In this document: positions 53,303-63,940 of the stretch, one piece after another | How positions within the stretch are numbered: position 1 is the first letter of the stretch | How the letters are laid out: each line of letters starts with the position of its first letter | Source of the DNA: Phaeodactylibacter xiamenensis | GTDB lineage: Bacteria; Bacteroidota; Bacteroidia; Chitinophagales; Saprospiraceae | Reading direction: 5' to 3' | DNA length: 64,000 nt | NCBI RefSeq assembly: GCF_000759025.1 | Contig: NZ_JPOS01000075.1 | Location: 62,001 to 126,000, forward strand | Program-made: the position numbers and the translations under genes | The notes under the pieces: model-generated | Told to the model about the DNA's origin: nothing | Database searches by the model: none | Seen by the model: the letters and a program-made list of their open reading frames with translations, nothing else

Positions 53303-54718
53303 CTGAACTTTTACACCTCCACTTCGCAGCTCTTTCTGTAATGTCCACTCTTCCCGCAACCGTTCCAACTCCCCATCCGAAAAATCATTCATCACATTGG
53401 AGTAAAGGATGTAGCGCTGTTTGGATAAATCCTTTGGCGCAAAGCCAGATGCCCTGCCGGATAAATCCTTGTAATACTGTGGCCCGGTTTCCGGGAAAGC
53501 GGTCCCTACCGTTTCCAGTGGAATGCCCTGTTCATCCAGGTACCCAATCATCTGTTCTTTCAGGCGGTAGTAAGGGAGGTGGGCGAGGGTCGTATCCCAG
53601 CTTTGGGCAATGTGGTCAGGGTATACCCAGAAGTGCCCGGTAAGCAACCCGGTGAACAACAACGCAAACAGGCGGTCCTTCCAGATACGGTTCCACGAGC
53701 TTTGGGCAATAGCCGTGAAGGCGAGGAGCAATGCTGCAAGCAATAAAGGTAGCAAATACCGGTGCTGCTGCAGCCCGCTGTACAACAGAAAGGTGGGCGT
53801 GAGCAAAACCAGGCAGATACCGGCCAGCCAGAGTGTACTTTGGACTTTTGGATGGCGGAAGGTCGTTGGCTTTCGCCAAATCACCAGCCCCAGGGCCACC
53901 CAGCTGAACACCATGCCATAATCGGCCAGCCGCCAGCCCAGGACCAGCCCGTTTTTGAGGAGCCCGCCGAGGCCCACCCGTGCAAAACTCGGTGCCCATT
54001 CGGAACCAGCATGGTAGCCAATCCAGCCTTTTTCCAGATAATGGTAAAGCAGGAAAGCCAGGGCCAGCAGCCCGGATGGCAGGTAGGGCGGGAGCGTTTT
54101 CAGAACACTATACAGGTATGTCATCGGCTTGTTTGCGGCTCGATTGAGCATTGAAAAGCGCAGATACAGCTCAAACAAAAACAAAATCACGACCGTCATC
54201 ATCCCCCGGGTACTGACAGCAGCGAGCAGAAGCGCACCAAGAGCCAATGCCCAGTCTTTTTGGTAAAGCACACCAAATAAACCCAGCAGAAAGCCAAACG
54301 CCAGCACCACATCCGGGCTGACCAGCACCATTTGTGCCGACAAAGGCGGAAGTGCCAAAGCCAAAAGCGGAAAAACCCAACCCCAGTCCCCGGCAAAGTG
54401 CCGCCCTACCGGGAACAACAGCCCCACAATGCCTAGTACAAAAGGCAGCATTGCCCAGTGGCTCACCGCCAGCGATTTTCCAAACAGCATCCACGCAACC
54501 GCCAGGTACATCCCGAAAAACGGCGGGTGCCCGCTGTCAATGTCATCGGGCAGCAAGAGCTGAGCAAAGCCGGTATGGTAATAATGGTGCGCATGCTTGG
54601 AACCGAGTTGTATCGTATCCCAGAAAAATGGAAAAGGGCTGCTGTAGGCAATCCCCAAAACGGCTGCAGCCAGCAGTGCCGGCCGCAGCCACTTTTCGGT
54701 CCGGGTGGGCCGTACCAA
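53285..54718 (-). CDS. GT39/PMT-like membrane glycosyltransferase
   Basis: 477 aa with about 10-12 membrane segments. The first periplasmic loop has FFWDTIQLGSKHAHHYYHTGF and DDIDSGHPPFFGMYLA, where acidic residues and the HPP motif match the first loop of polyprenyl-phosphate-dependent GT-C glycosyltransferases (GT39/83). A soluble C-terminal domain ends it. It probably transfers a sugar from a lipid carrier to a lipid or protein outside the inner membrane. The start is TTG at 54718, directly after the CTP synthase stop codon, so it is likely co-transcribed and translationally coupled with pyrG. No ATG lies near the start of the protein. Confidence 0.72.
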   Translation of the reverse strand: MVRPTRTEKWLRPALLAAAVLGIAYSSPFPFFWDTIQLGSKHAHHYYHTGFAQLLLPDDIDSGHPPFFGMYLAVAWMLFGKSLAVSHWAMLPFVLGIVGLLFPVGRHFAGDWGWVFPLLALALPPLSAQMVLVSPDVVLAFGFLLGLFGVLYQKDWALALGALLLAAVSTRGMMTVVILFLFELYLRFSMLNRAANKPMTYLYSVLKTLPPYLPSGLLALAFLLYHYLEKGWIGYHAGSEWAPSFARVGLGGLLKNGLVLGWRLADYGMVFSWVALGLVIWRKPTTFRHPKVQSTLWLAGICLVLLTPTFLLYSGLQQHRYLLPLLLAALLLAFTAIAQSSWNRIWKDRLFALLFTGLLTGHFWVYPDHIAQSWDTTLAHLPYYRLKEQMIGYLDEQGIPLETVGTAFPETGPQYYKDLSGRASGFAPKDLSKQRYILYSNVMNDFSDGELERLREEWTLQKELRSGGVKVQLYRKP

Positions 54719-56347
<1,629 letters not shown>

Positions 56348-56396
56348 TTACTTTGGTAGATGCTGGTTGCCCAACAGGTTGTTTTGTTACGGGGTA

Positions 56397-56404
56397 CAAA
56401 GGTA
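56397..56404 (-). promoter_or_regulatory. -7 box of pyrG
   Basis: The minus strand reads TACCTTTG, a perfect TAnnTTTG, with a leader of about 50 bases before the ATG. No clear -33 element is seen. Confidence 0.45.
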
Positions 56405-56449
56405 GGGAAAAGGGGCGTAGGATGGGAAGATTCCGGGCAGTAAGTGAAA

Positions 56450-56478
56450 CGGGATGTGCACACCAGGCACACATCCCG
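56450..56478 (-). terminator. Hairpin after the S46 peptidase gene
   Basis: CGGGATGTG and CACATCCCG pair (9 bp) around an 11-base loop, followed on the minus strand by TTTCACTT, about 25 bases past the stop codon. It likely ends the antiporter-peptidase transcript before pyrG. Confidence 0.6.
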
Positions 56479-56503
56479 CTCCAACGGTCAATAAATCAAT
56501 TGA

Positions 56504-58669
56504 TTATCCTTTCTTGGGGTGGACCAAAGTCATCTCCTCGACCAAATGGCCGGCACCGGCAAATTTGTCGATGACGAATAAAATGTAGCGTGCATCCACC
56601 ATAATATTACGGCAGATGGAGGCATCGTAGTTCAGGTCGCTCATCGTACCCTCCCAGGCGCGGTCGAAGTTGAGGCCGATGAGATTGCCGTAGGCATCAA
56701 TAGCCGGGCTGCCGGAGTTGCCGCCCGTAGTGTGGTTGGTACCGATAAAGCAGACCGGCATTTTGCCATCCTCTCCGTAATCGCCGTAGTCTTTCTTTTG
56801 GTAAAGCTTCCGCAGGCGCTGTGGCACGTCAAATTCGTAGTCGCCGGGCACGTACTTTTCCATGACCCCATCGAGGTAGGTGACGGGCTCGTAGCGCACG
56901 GCATCTCGGGGCTGATAACCGTCGACTTTGCCGTAGGTAACGCGCAGGGTGCCGTTGGCGTCCGGGTAGAAGCGGCGCTCAGTGAAAACGTCAATTTGCG
57001 CGCGCATGTACTGCTGCTGAAGGTCATCAATTTCGGCTTTGATGTCCCGGTATTTGCCCGCCACATTATCATCGTTATAATCAGAAATAGCACGGGCCAG
57101 CGCATAGGCCACATCATTTTTGATGAGCTTAATCAGCGCCTCCGGGCCCTCTTCCATAGCCAGTTCCAATACGCCCGGGCGGGCCAGCTTGCTTTTCAGA
57201 TAGATCATGGAGGCCAGCTTATCAGCATCCTTGCCGGCTTCCACATAGCGCTCTACGGCAAATGGCGCCTGATGCTCATCGGAGATTTCTGTAAAGTAGT
57301 AATCCATGAGCGTGGCGAAAACGCCCTGATCCACCGAAGGCTCATAGTCTTTATAAAAATCCTCTACAAAATCTTCAAGGCGGCCCATTCGGCTTTCCAC
57401 CATTGGTGCTCCGCTGGATTCATACATTTTGACAACGCTATGCAGGGTGTTGGCCAGTCGGAACAGCTCAATATTGCGCCCGGCGATTTCCCCCACTGCG
57501 GTATTGGTCGCGGCGTAAGGCTCAAGGTCGCCGTACAAGCGCTCGAAGCTGCTCAGCAGGCTGCCGTACTTTTCACGCCATTCAGGATTGCCCATTACGC
57601 GTTCCCTGAACTCTGCTTCGTAGGCTTTTTTGCGGCCTACGCCGTCCGTTGCCTTGATACCCTGATTCTCACCGATCCACTTTTTCCAGTAGTTGGCGAT
57701 GCGGGACTGTTTGGAGGCGTACTTGATACGTACTCCCGGGTCAGCCTGCATAGCGGTATTAACGACATTCAGGGCACGGTCGCGGATGCCGATCCGAATG
57801 GGGTTGACCACATCCACCCGCTGCTCAATAGCAGCAGCCGGCAGGTATTCTTCGGTACGCCCGGGGAAGCCAAAAACCAATGTGAAGTCGTCTTCTTCCA
57901 CGCCATCCAGAGAAATCGGCAGGTGGTGGCGGGGCTTGAAGGGCACGTTCTCCTCACTGTACTCTGCCGGCTTGTTATCCGGGCTGGCGTAAATGCGGAA
58001 AAGGGAAAAGTCGCCGGTGTGCCGTGGCCAGACCCAGTTGTCAGTATCCGCACCAAACTTACCAATTGATGAAGGTGGCGCTCCCACCAGGCGGATATCC
58101 CGGTAAGTCTCCGTGACGAACATGTAGTATTTAGTGCCCTCAAAGAAGTCGCGCACCATGGCTTCCTGATAGTCTTCCATTTTAGCGGCAGCGGTCACTT
58201 CCTTCGTGTTTTTGTCTACCCATGATTGCCGCATTTTGGCGTCCATATCTTCTGTGACGTTGTTCAGGACCAAATCCGTCACATCCTCAATACGGACGAT
58301 AAAGGTGACGAACAGTCCGGGATTGGGGATTTCCTGTTTCCGGTTCATGGCCCAGAAGCCGTCCTCCAGGTAGTTGTTTTCCAGGGTGGAGTGGCTCTGA
58401 ATCTGTCCGTAGCCGCAGTGGTGGTTGGTCAGCACCAGGCCCTGATCGGATATGACCTCCCCGGTGCAAAAGCCGCCAAAGTGGACGATGGCATCCTTCA
58501 GGCTGCCTTTATTGACGCTGTAGATGTCCTCGGCAGTCATTTTCATGCCCATGCTCTGCATTTCCTGCTCATTGAGCTGAGCGAGCAGCAGGGGCAGCCA
58601 CATGCCTTCCGTGGCTTTTACGTAAGTGCTGAGGCTGATGGCCAGCAGCAGAATCCAAACATTCTTCAT
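56504..58669 (-). CDS. S46-family dipeptidyl-peptidase, DPP11-like (acidic P1 specificity)
   Basis: 721 aa, the usual length of DPP7/DPP11. The signal peptide ends at about VKAT. The catalytic triad is visible: His84 in TNHHCGYGQIQSHST, Asp in ADTDNWVWPRHTGDF, and Ser652 in TTGGNSGSPAID. An Arg lies 18 residues after the Ser (NFDRAWEG, Arg670). In Porphyromonas DPP11 the same spacing links Ser655 and Arg673, which selects Asp/Glu at P1, while DPP7 has Gly there. It probably releases dipeptides in the periplasm for amino acid nutrition. It lies 18 bases after the NhaC gene. Confidence 0.95.
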   Translation of the reverse strand: MKNVWILLLAISLSTYVKATEGMWLPLLLAQLNEQEMQSMGMKMTAEDIYSVNKGSLKDAIVHFGGFCTGEVISDQGLVLTNHHCGYGQIQSHSTLENNYLEDGFWAMNRKQEIPNPGLFVTFIVRIEDVTDLVLNNVTEDMDAKMRQSWVDKNTKEVTAAAKMEDYQEAMVRDFFEGTKYYMFVTETYRDIRLVGAPPSSIGKFGADTDNWVWPRHTGDFSLFRIYASPDNKPAEYSEENVPFKPRHHLPISLDGVEEDDFTLVFGFPGRTEEYLPAAAIEQRVDVVNPIRIGIRDRALNVVNTAMQADPGVRIKYASKQSRIANYWKKWIGENQGIKATDGVGRKKAYEAEFRERVMGNPEWREKYGSLLSSFERLYGDLEPYAATNTAVGEIAGRNIELFRLANTLHSVVKMYESSGAPMVESRMGRLEDFVEDFYKDYEPSVDQGVFATLMDYYFTEISDEHQAPFAVERYVEAGKDADKLASMIYLKSKLARPGVLELAMEEGPEALIKLIKNDVAYALARAISDYNDDNVAGKYRDIKAEIDDLQQQYMRAQIDVFTERRFYPDANGTLRVTYGKVDGYQPRDAVRYEPVTYLDGVMEKYVPGDYEFDVPQRLRKLYQKKDYGDYGEDGKMPVCFIGTNHTTGGNSGSPAIDAYGNLIGLNFDRAWEGTMSDLNYDASICRNIMVDARYILFVIDKFAGAGHLVEEMTLVHPKKG

Positions 58670-58687
58670 GGTTTTACTTTGGTTATG

Positions 58688-60715
58688 TTAGTCAACTAAT
58701 TTCCCGAAAGTGCGCACTATGCCAAACAAGACCGCAAGCCCAATGACCAGCAACAGCAGGCAAATACCCCAGCCGCCACCTAAAAAGGTAGACAGCCCGC
58801 CTGCAACTAATGCCACCGCCCCTACCGTCAAAGCATAAGGCAGCTGTGTGCGCACATGGTCAATATGGTTGCAGTCTGATGCCAGCGAGCTGAGAATGGT
58901 GGTGTCTGAAATCGGCGAGCAGTGGTCGCCCAGCACCGAAGCGGCCAGCGTTGTAGAGATCACATTGAATAAAAGCTCCATAGCGGCCTCTGTTTCCACC
59001 CCCTGCGCAATACAAATCGCCCAGGTGGTAGGAATGGCAATAGGGTAGAGGATAGCCATTGTACTCCAGCTGGAGCCGGTGGAAAAACTAATCACTGCCG
59101 CCAAAACGAAAATAATGACCGGCATGACAAACGGGTTGATACTGTCCTGCAGGGCTGAGGTGAGGAAAGTGGCCGTGTGCAATTCCTCCGTGGTGGCCGC
59201 CAGAGACCAGGCCATTGTGAGGATGAGAATGGCCGGCAGCATAGCTTTAAAACCGGTGATCATGGTGGAAATGGCGTCTGCCAGCCCCATGATACGACCG
59301 CCTACAGTAAGAAGGATGGCGGCGATCACGCCCGAAAGGGAAGCCCACAGCAGAGCGACATAGGAATCGGAATTTCCGATCAGCTTGCCCACCTTCATCA
59401 AAAAGGAATCGCCCACATCCGGCAGGGCGCTGATGCTGCCCCACACTGCCCCCCAGCTTTGGGATGCCGGTGCCAGCCCCGCATCAAGCAGTTCGCCGTA
59501 AGTGCTTGCCAGCCCGGTATCAATGAGCCCGTAGAGGGTAATCAGAATGACCAGCGCAACGGGGATAACAGCATTGTACCACTTTAGCGGTGCCCCGTCA
59601 ATGGGGTCCAGGTTTTCCATATCCTCCTCAGCTGCGGCGCTTCGCTTGGTGAACAGCTCGCCCGTTTCCCGCGCCCGTTTCTCCGCAGCGTACATGCCGC
59701 CGAAGTCCCGTTTGGTGTAAACCAGCATGAGGATGAAAGCCAGGGTCATCACCGGGTAAAAGGAGTATTTCAGAGAACTGATGAAGACCCCGTAAGGCGT
59801 CAGCCCCAGGTCCGTACCCGTTTTTTCGGCAATCTGTAGCAGTCCGTCATCGATATAGCCTAATTCAGCTCCAATCCAGGTGGTAATAAAAGCCACAGCC
59901 GCTACCGGTGCCGCCGTACTGTCTACGATGTAGGCCAGTTTTTCCCGTGAGACCCTGAATTTATCCGTCACCGAACGCATGGTGTTGCCTACGATGAGCG
60001 TATTCGCATAATCATCAAAAAAGATGGCCACGCCCAGCAGCCAGGTAATGAACTGTGCGCTGCGGGGGGAGCGGGCATAGCGCGAAAAAGCCAGGACCAC
60101 CCCTGCCATGCCCCCATTGCGGGAGATAATGGCCACCATGCCGCCTATTAGTGAGGAAAAGACAATAATAGCCAGGTGCCCGCTGTCGGCCAGGGCCTGA
60201 ATGACATAGCGCTCTACGACATCAAAAAGGCTCAGCAGGGTATAGTAAAGGGATTCAATGCGCATACCTCCGGCAATAAAGGCACCCACCCAAACCCCAA
60301 CGAACAAAGAGACTATGACCTCCTTGAATATCAGGGCCAGCAGGATGGCGATAAGCGGGGGCACCACCGACAGCCACATCGGGATACGGCGCAGGCGGGG
60401 GGTGCCATCGTTGCGGGCAGACAAGTGATAAAGGCGGTAACCTTTGCCAGCATGCTGAATCAGCAGCAGTGCTCCGCGCTGGGACAGCTCAACCGGCAGT
60501 TTGGCTTCTCCCTGTATAAGCGGCAGAGTATGTTTGGTGCTGTTGATTTCGAGGGCGAGGGAATCCCCGCTCTGGGCCGAAGCGAAAACCAGGTGGTCCC
60601 GACCGGCACGCAGCTGGTAGTCTTTGCCGAGTGAGGGAGCCGTGCTTTGCCCAAAGGCAAATATGGTAAGCGCACTGCAAAAGAGTAGAAAAAGGTACCG
60701 GTAAGCGTTTTTCAT
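58688..60715 (-). CDS. NhaC-type Na+/H+ antiporter with N-terminal extracytoplasmic domain
   Basis: 675 aa. A signal-peptide-like start (MKNAYRYLFLLFCSALTIFAFG) is followed by an extracytoplasmic beta domain of about 85 residues (GKDYQLRAGRDHLVFASAQS, LIQHAGKGYRLYHLSARN). From about residue 108 comes a transporter of about 12 membrane segments with NhaC/IT-superfamily motifs: FFDDYANTLIVGNTMR, KLAYIVDSTAAPVAAVAFIT (in part), FSTGSSWSTMAILYPIAIPT and LGDHCSPISDTTILSSLAS. It exchanges Na+ or a related ion or organic acid for protons. The extra N-terminal domain is unusual. It is upstream of the S46 peptidase and may form an operon with it. Confidence 0.88.
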   Translation of the reverse strand: MKNAYRYLFLLFCSALTIFAFGQSTAPSLGKDYQLRAGRDHLVFASAQSGDSLALEINSTKHTLPLIQGEAKLPVELSQRGALLLIQHAGKGYRLYHLSARNDGTPRLRRIPMWLSVVPPLIAILLALIFKEVIVSLFVGVWVGAFIAGGMRIESLYYTLLSLFDVVERYVIQALADSGHLAIIVFSSLIGGMVAIISRNGGMAGVVLAFSRYARSPRSAQFITWLLGVAIFFDDYANTLIVGNTMRSVTDKFRVSREKLAYIVDSTAAPVAAVAFITTWIGAELGYIDDGLLQIAEKTGTDLGLTPYGVFISSLKYSFYPVMTLAFILMLVYTKRDFGGMYAAEKRARETGELFTKRSAAAEEDMENLDPIDGAPLKWYNAVIPVALVILITLYGLIDTGLASTYGELLDAGLAPASQSWGAVWGSISALPDVGDSFLMKVGKLIGNSDSYVALLWASLSGVIAAILLTVGGRIMGLADAISTMITGFKAMLPAILILTMAWSLAATTEELHTATFLTSALQDSINPFVMPVIIFVLAAVISFSTGSSWSTMAILYPIAIPTTWAICIAQGVETEAAMELLFNVISTTLAASVLGDHCSPISDTTILSSLASDCNHIDHVRTQLPYALTVGAVALVAGGLSTFLGGGWGICLLLLVIGLAVLFGIVRTFGKLVD

Positions 60716-60853
60716 GCTTGCTTTTTAATAAATTCAGCCGCCGTAAAGCAGGGGCAAAGCCATAACTCCTGCGCTGTATAACTGTTCTTAGGAAATAGAA
60801 TTCTGAAAGGCACACAATTAACGAAGATTTCAATAAACGACCAATTCCGAATT

Positions 60854-63076
60854 ATGAAAAGATTGGCACTACTGCTCGCGACCGTACTGTTACACGCCCT
60901 CTCGTCGGATGCACAACCCTATCCGGCCATTTCCTTCCCGGTAACAGTGGATGGGGAAGCAAAAGACCTGCCCTTCGCCGGCGGGCTCAACAATCCACAG
61001 CCCAACGAAGTGGACCTGAATCAGGATGGGCTCACAGACCTGGTGATTTTCGACCGCACCGGCAACGTCCTGCTGCCTTTCCTGAATACCGGAGGGGCCT
61101 TTGCTTACGCACCGGGCTATGCCCGCTACTTTCCGGAACTGCTGGGCGACTGGATCATTATGCGGGATTTCAACGATGACGGCATAATGGATATTTTCGG
61201 GCAGTCCCAGCGTACGGAATTCGTGCAGGGCGTTCTGGTTTACACCGGCTATTACGAGGACGGGCACATCGCCTTTGAGCGCCTGCCTCTGAAGCACCCC
61301 AATAACATCATCCCCTTTGTACTGTCCAATGGGACGACCACGCAGCTTTACGTAAGTAACGTGGATTATCCGGCAATTGATGATCTGGACTGCGATGGAG
61401 ACCTTGACATCCTGACCTTCAATCCGGCCGGTGGTTACATAGAATTGTACGCCAATCAGTCTATTGAAGAGGGGTACGGGCGCGACAGCCTCATTTTTGA
61501 ACTGGTGGAAAACTGCTGGGGCGGTATTTTTGAAAACAGCATTGAGCAGGAGGTTGGCCTGGCAGAGAACCCCGGAGGCTGCTTTAGCTTACAGGGCGGG
61601 CTGACGGAGCGCCACCCGGGAAGTACCCTGCTCACTTACGATGCTGACGCGGATGGCGATAAAGATATGTTACTGGGCGATGTCACCTACTCTACGCTTA
61701 ATTTACTCCGCAACGGTGGCAGTTGCGAGCAAGCCTGGATTACAGATCAGGAACTCGGCTTCCCTGTGAATGGAGTGACGGTGGATGTGCCGCAATTTCC
61801 GGTAGCCTTCCGGGCCGATATCGACTTTGACGGGCTTAAGGACCTGCTGGTTGCCCCTAATTCTGTCAATATTTCGGAAGACCGCAACGTGCTTTGGGCT
61901 TACCCGAATGCGGGGACCGCCGATATGCCGGATTTCCAATACCAACAGCGGGATCTTTTCGTGGAAGATATGCTCGACTTTGGTACCGGTGCCAGCCCCA
62001 CCTTTGTGGATTATAATGCAGACGGGCTTTTGGACCTGGTGGTGGGTACGGTTGGCGCTTTTGAGCCCTTTGGCGAACGGGACACTCGTCTTTATCTCTT
62101 TGAAAATACCGGTACTGCCCAATCTCCTGCCTTCGAGCTGGTTGATGAGGACTACCTGGGGCTTTCCGTTTTCAACTCTTACACCAATTTTGCTCCCACT
62201 TTCGGCGATTTGGATGGTGATGGTGATGAAGACATACTGGTGGGAGAGGTGCTGGGCCGCCTTTTTTATGCTGAGAATATCGCAGGTGCCGGCAATCCGA
62301 TGGTTTTCGGCCCCTGGCAGTACGAGTACATGGATATAGATGTGGGCAGCCTCTCCGTGCCCCAAATCATTGACCTGGACCGGGATGGGCTGCCCGATCT
62401 GGTTATCGGTGAGCGGACCGGCAATATCAATTTCTTCAAGAATATTGGAACGGCTGGCGAGCCCTTGTTTGATGCTGACCCGGACGCCGCCCCGAATATC
62501 CTTGCGCTGGGCAATATCAACACGGCCATCCCTGGCAGCATTTCAGGCTACTCTGCGCCGCAGATTATTGATCAGCAGGGGACCTATGTTTTGGTGACAG
62601 GCACAGAAGCCGGGCAGCTTGAAGTCTACAACAATATCGAGGGCAACCTGTCCGGCACCTTTGACCTGGATTCCGAGCGCATGGGCGATGTCCGCGTTGG
62701 GATTCGTACCCGTCCTGCCATAGCTGATATTGACAAAGATGGTAAGCTGGAAATGATCGTGGGCAACGAGCGTGGCGGTTTAAACGCCTTCCAAACCAAC
62801 CTTTGGTTGGACAGTACCTCTCCGGTGGCAGAACCGGGCTGGGCAAGTCGGGTACAGGTATTCCCCAACCCGGCACGGCACGTACTTCATGTGCAGCTGG
62901 GGCAGGAGATTCAGGCTTCACTGGAGCTCATCAGTGCGGCCGGGCAGGTGGTTGCAACCGTGCAAAGCCAGGAAGCTACGGCACTATTGCCCCTGCAGGC
63001 TATTCCGGCCGGCATCTACTTTTTGCAGATAACAGCTGAAGGGCAGCGCGCTGTTCGGAAAGTAGTAGTCTGGTAA
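60854..63076 (+). CDS. FG-GAP/VCBS-repeat surface protein with T9SS type A sorting domain
   Basis: 740 aa. The signal peptide ends SSDAQP. Nine Asp-rich calcium-binding loops follow, such as DLNQDGLTDLVI, DFNDDGIMDIFG, DLDCDGDLDILTF, DADADGDKDMLLG, DYNADGLLDLVVG, DLDGDGDEDILVG and DIDKDGKLEMIVG, spaced along the protein as in FG-GAP/integrin-like beta-propellers. The C-terminus is a type A sorting domain (VFPNPARHVLHVQL, ending AVRKVVVW). It is predicted to be a T9SS-exported surface protein with a propeller for binding a glycan or protein. No enzyme domain is present. It diverges from the NhaC gene. Confidence 0.88.
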   Translation: MKRLALLLATVLLHALSSDAQPYPAISFPVTVDGEAKDLPFAGGLNNPQPNEVDLNQDGLTDLVIFDRTGNVLLPFLNTGGAFAYAPGYARYFPELLGDWIIMRDFNDDGIMDIFGQSQRTEFVQGVLVYTGYYEDGHIAFERLPLKHPNNIIPFVLSNGTTTQLYVSNVDYPAIDDLDCDGDLDILTFNPAGGYIELYANQSIEEGYGRDSLIFELVENCWGGIFENSIEQEVGLAENPGGCFSLQGGLTERHPGSTLLTYDADADGDKDMLLGDVTYSTLNLLRNGGSCEQAWITDQELGFPVNGVTVDVPQFPVAFRADIDFDGLKDLLVAPNSVNISEDRNVLWAYPNAGTADMPDFQYQQRDLFVEDMLDFGTGASPTFVDYNADGLLDLVVGTVGAFEPFGERDTRLYLFENTGTAQSPAFELVDEDYLGLSVFNSYTNFAPTFGDLDGDGDEDILVGEVLGRLFYAENIAGAGNPMVFGPWQYEYMDIDVGSLSVPQIIDLDRDGLPDLVIGERTGNINFFKNIGTAGEPLFDADPDAAPNILALGNINTAIPGSISGYSAPQIIDQQGTYVLVTGTEAGQLEVYNNIEGNLSGTFDLDSERMGDVRVGIRTRPAIADIDKDGKLEMIVGNERGGLNAFQTNLWLDSTSPVAEPGWASRVQVFPNPARHVLHVQLGQEIQASLELISAAGQVVATVQSQEATALLPLQAIPAGIYFLQITAEGQRAVRKVVVW

Positions 63077-63086
63077 CGCGCCCCGG

Positions 63087-63866
63087 CTACGCTTCAAAAT
63101 TCAATTGAACCCTGGGCGGCTTATCAATGTAGGGGTAGGTTACTTTGGAAAGGTACAAACCCTCCGGATAAGCAGAACGCAAGGGGCGGGGCGGGTTGTG
63201 GTCACGCAGAGGCTGCAGGAAGTCATCCAGTGTAATCTGCTCCCAGCCTACCTCAAGCAGTCGGTGCACCAGAATGCGGATCATGCCTCTCAGAAAGCGG
63301 TTGGCAGTAAACTGCAGGCGTATCCGGGTCTGGTCTGGATTAGCAAAAATACGGACATCGCGCAGGTGGCAAATCGTGGTATTGTGCCGGTCGGGCGTCA
63401 GACAGTACGCATGGAAGTCCTTAAATTGTAAAAGTTGTGCTGCTGCGGCCTGCATACGGCCTACATCCGGTGGTTTCCGCAGGTACAGGGCGCTAAGCTC
63501 GCCCAGGAAGGCCTGCTTGCGGGTATTCAAAAGATAGTCGTACTGCCGGTCGGTGGCATCATAGCGGGCGTGGGCTCTGGGATGTACCGGTATGATATCA
63601 AAAATGGAAATCGTGGCCGGTAAATTCTTATTGAGGATGAACTTGAAATCGGTTCGCAGTTCCTCCGGTGTATCGAAATGAGCAAAATACTGGCTGGCAT
63701 GTACCTGCGCGTCAGTGCGTCCACAGCCTATGAGTGAAATTTCATGCTTCAGGATACGTTGGAGAACCCCCTCCATTACCCCCTGCACGGTACGCACTTC
63801 ACCCGGCTGCTGCTGCCAGCCCCGGAAATTATAACCCTGATATGCAAAGTGCAGAAAGTACCGCAT
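63087..63866 (-). CDS. truA: tRNA pseudouridine(38-40) synthase
   Basis: 259 aa from the ATG at 63866 (MRYFLHFAYQGYNFRGWQQQ); an in-frame ATG at 63887 adds seven residues with no clear role. The catalytic Asp is in GCGRTDAQVHASQYFAHF, with downstream YDYLLNTRKQAF and FLRGMIRILVHRLLEVG, typical of TruA. It makes pseudouridine at tRNA positions 38-40. It is convergent with the VCBS-repeat gene, with 10 bases between the stop codons. Confidence 0.97.
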   Translation of the reverse strand: MRYFLHFAYQGYNFRGWQQQPGEVRTVQGVMEGVLQRILKHEISLIGCGRTDAQVHASQYFAHFDTPEELRTDFKFILNKNLPATISIFDIIPVHPRAHARYDATDRQYDYLLNTRKQAFLGELSALYLRKPPDVGRMQAAAAQLLQFKDFHAYCLTPDRHNTTICHLRDVRIFANPDQTRIRLQFTANRFLRGMIRILVHRLLEVGWEQITLDDFLQPLRDHNPPRPLRSAYPEGLYLSKVTYPYIDKPPRVQLNFEA

Positions 63867-63917
63867 GGAAATGGACGTTTTCCGCAAATGTAGCCAAACT
63901 GAAATGGTAAAGAATTG

Positions 63918-63925
63918 TAACTTTG
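63918..63925 (+). promoter_or_regulatory. -7 box of the last, partial gene
   Basis: TAACTTTG fits TAnnTTTG exactly, 16 bases before the ATG at 63941. No clear -33 element is seen. Confidence 0.4.
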
Positions 63926-63940
63926 GTAAAAAATGAGACT

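Noticed and set aside
56732-58069. 445-codon plus-strand ORF opposite the S46 peptidase gene
   Set aside because: It is antisense to a full-length peptidase with an intact catalytic triad and is a codon-bias shadow.
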